DNA of 64,000 bases from Marivivens donghaensis (lineage in GTDB: Bacteria > Pseudomonadota > Alphaproteobacteria > Rhodobacterales > Rhodobacteraceae). This document shows, piece by piece, positions 63,902-64,000 of the stretch. Under the pieces are notes generated by a model. That model ran no database searches. It was not told the DNA's origin and saw only the letters and a program-made list of their open reading frames with translations. The stretch spans positions 62,001 to 126,000 of the forward strand of contig NZ_JAUFRA010000002.1 of the NCBI RefSeq assembly GCF_030410045.1, written 5' to 3'. Position 1 is the stretch's first letter. Every line of letters begins with the position of its first letter. Both the position numbers and the translations under genes were made by a program.

Positions 63902-63919
63902 CTGGTCCTCCGTTCGCTT

Positions 63920-64000
63920 TCAGAGTCTGGCCAAGTGGTCGAGGGAGTGCAAGGCAACAAATTGCAAAGGGCGCCACTGAGGGCGACCTTTACCGTTTTG
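63920..64000 (-). CDS. 3' end of an unidentified gene upstream of cobO
   Basis: On the minus strand the frame is open from the window edge for 26 codons and ends at TGA (63920-63922). The end of the protein reads NGKGRPQWRPLQFVALHSL then DHLARL. The composition looks coding, and it ends 18 bases before cobO. A cobalamin-pathway gene is likely from position, but I do not recognise the family. Confidence 0.45.
   Translation of the reverse strand, partial: QNGKGRPQWRPLQFVALHSLDHLARL

Overview
The window is a continuous stretch of bacterial chromosome. It is densely packed and moderately GC-rich, and nearly every gene is a recognisable housekeeping or envelope gene. Several signs point to a member of the Rhodobacteraceae (Roseobacter-type Alphaproteobacteria). 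These are a ChrR/RpoE singlet-oxygen sigma system beside a flavin oxidase-DUF1365-DUF3833-SDR operon, HspQ, an SDHAF4-like DUF1674 protein, the order amidase-aminotransferase-ftsK-lolA, a DUF3035 lipoprotein next to lspA, and cobO for aerobic-type B12 synthesis. Genus and species cannot be read from the sequence. I see no rRNA or tRNA gene, CRISPR array, insertion sequence, integrase or prophage.

Layout. 1-7.3 kb: the 3' part of pncB, an AT-rich DUF3800 gene, arfB with an unusual structured leader upstream, a queuosine-precursor transporter, then a minus-strand unit (UMF1 transporter, mepA, phytase-like esterase) and a thioesterase. 7.4-18 kb: yggT, a UbiH-type hydroxylase, amidase, aminotransferase, ftsK, lolA, a small lytic transglycosylase lipoprotein, hspQ, msrC and an overlapping RluA-type synthase. 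18-23.4 kb: aldehyde dehydrogenase, 1-Cys peroxiredoxin, a translationally coupled rimB-like/rimK/deacylase trio, and an L,D-transpeptidase. 23.5-30.2 kb: the classical rbfA-truB-rpsO-pnp order on the minus strand, interrupted by a phosphodiester-glycosidase-like gene, an acidic small protein, a DUF1643 gene and an RTX-repeat protein. 30.3-42.9 kb: dapB, a DUF1674 gene, then a long plus-strand run rsmB, heparinase II/III, purH, lspA, DUF3035 lipoprotein, two M16 proteins, mutL, rmuC. 42.8-48 kb: chrR-rpoE divergent from a four-gene photooxidative-stress operon, then DUF3775. 48-57 kb: a class A PBP, glnK-amtB, aromatic aminotransferase, sseA, smpB, a potassium-channel-like protein, an EamA transporter and dapA. 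57-64 kb: Slt-type transglycosylase, a second EamA transporter coupled to mnmD, a divergent FAD oxidoreductase, lldD, cobO and a cut gene at the right edge.

Themes. Translation and ribosome maintenance are heavily represented: arfB, smpB, rimK, rbfA, truB, rsmB, an RluA family member, mnmD, rpsO and pnp. Cell-wall and lipoprotein handling comes next: mepA, two transglycosylases, an L,D-transpeptidase, a PBP, lspA and lolA. Three lysine/DAP-pathway genes are scattered through the window: dapA, dapB and a DapC-like aminotransferase.

The most unusual signal is at 2646-2820. On the minus strand upstream of arfB there is a mini-ORF whose Shine-Dalgarno region is complementary to the 16S rRNA 3' tail over 17 contiguous bases. 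Mutually exclusive hairpins and an intrinsic-terminator-like stem follow it. The second is a pair of divergent ECF-type promoters, each with a 16-bp spacer, between rpoE and the stress operon at 44150-44220.
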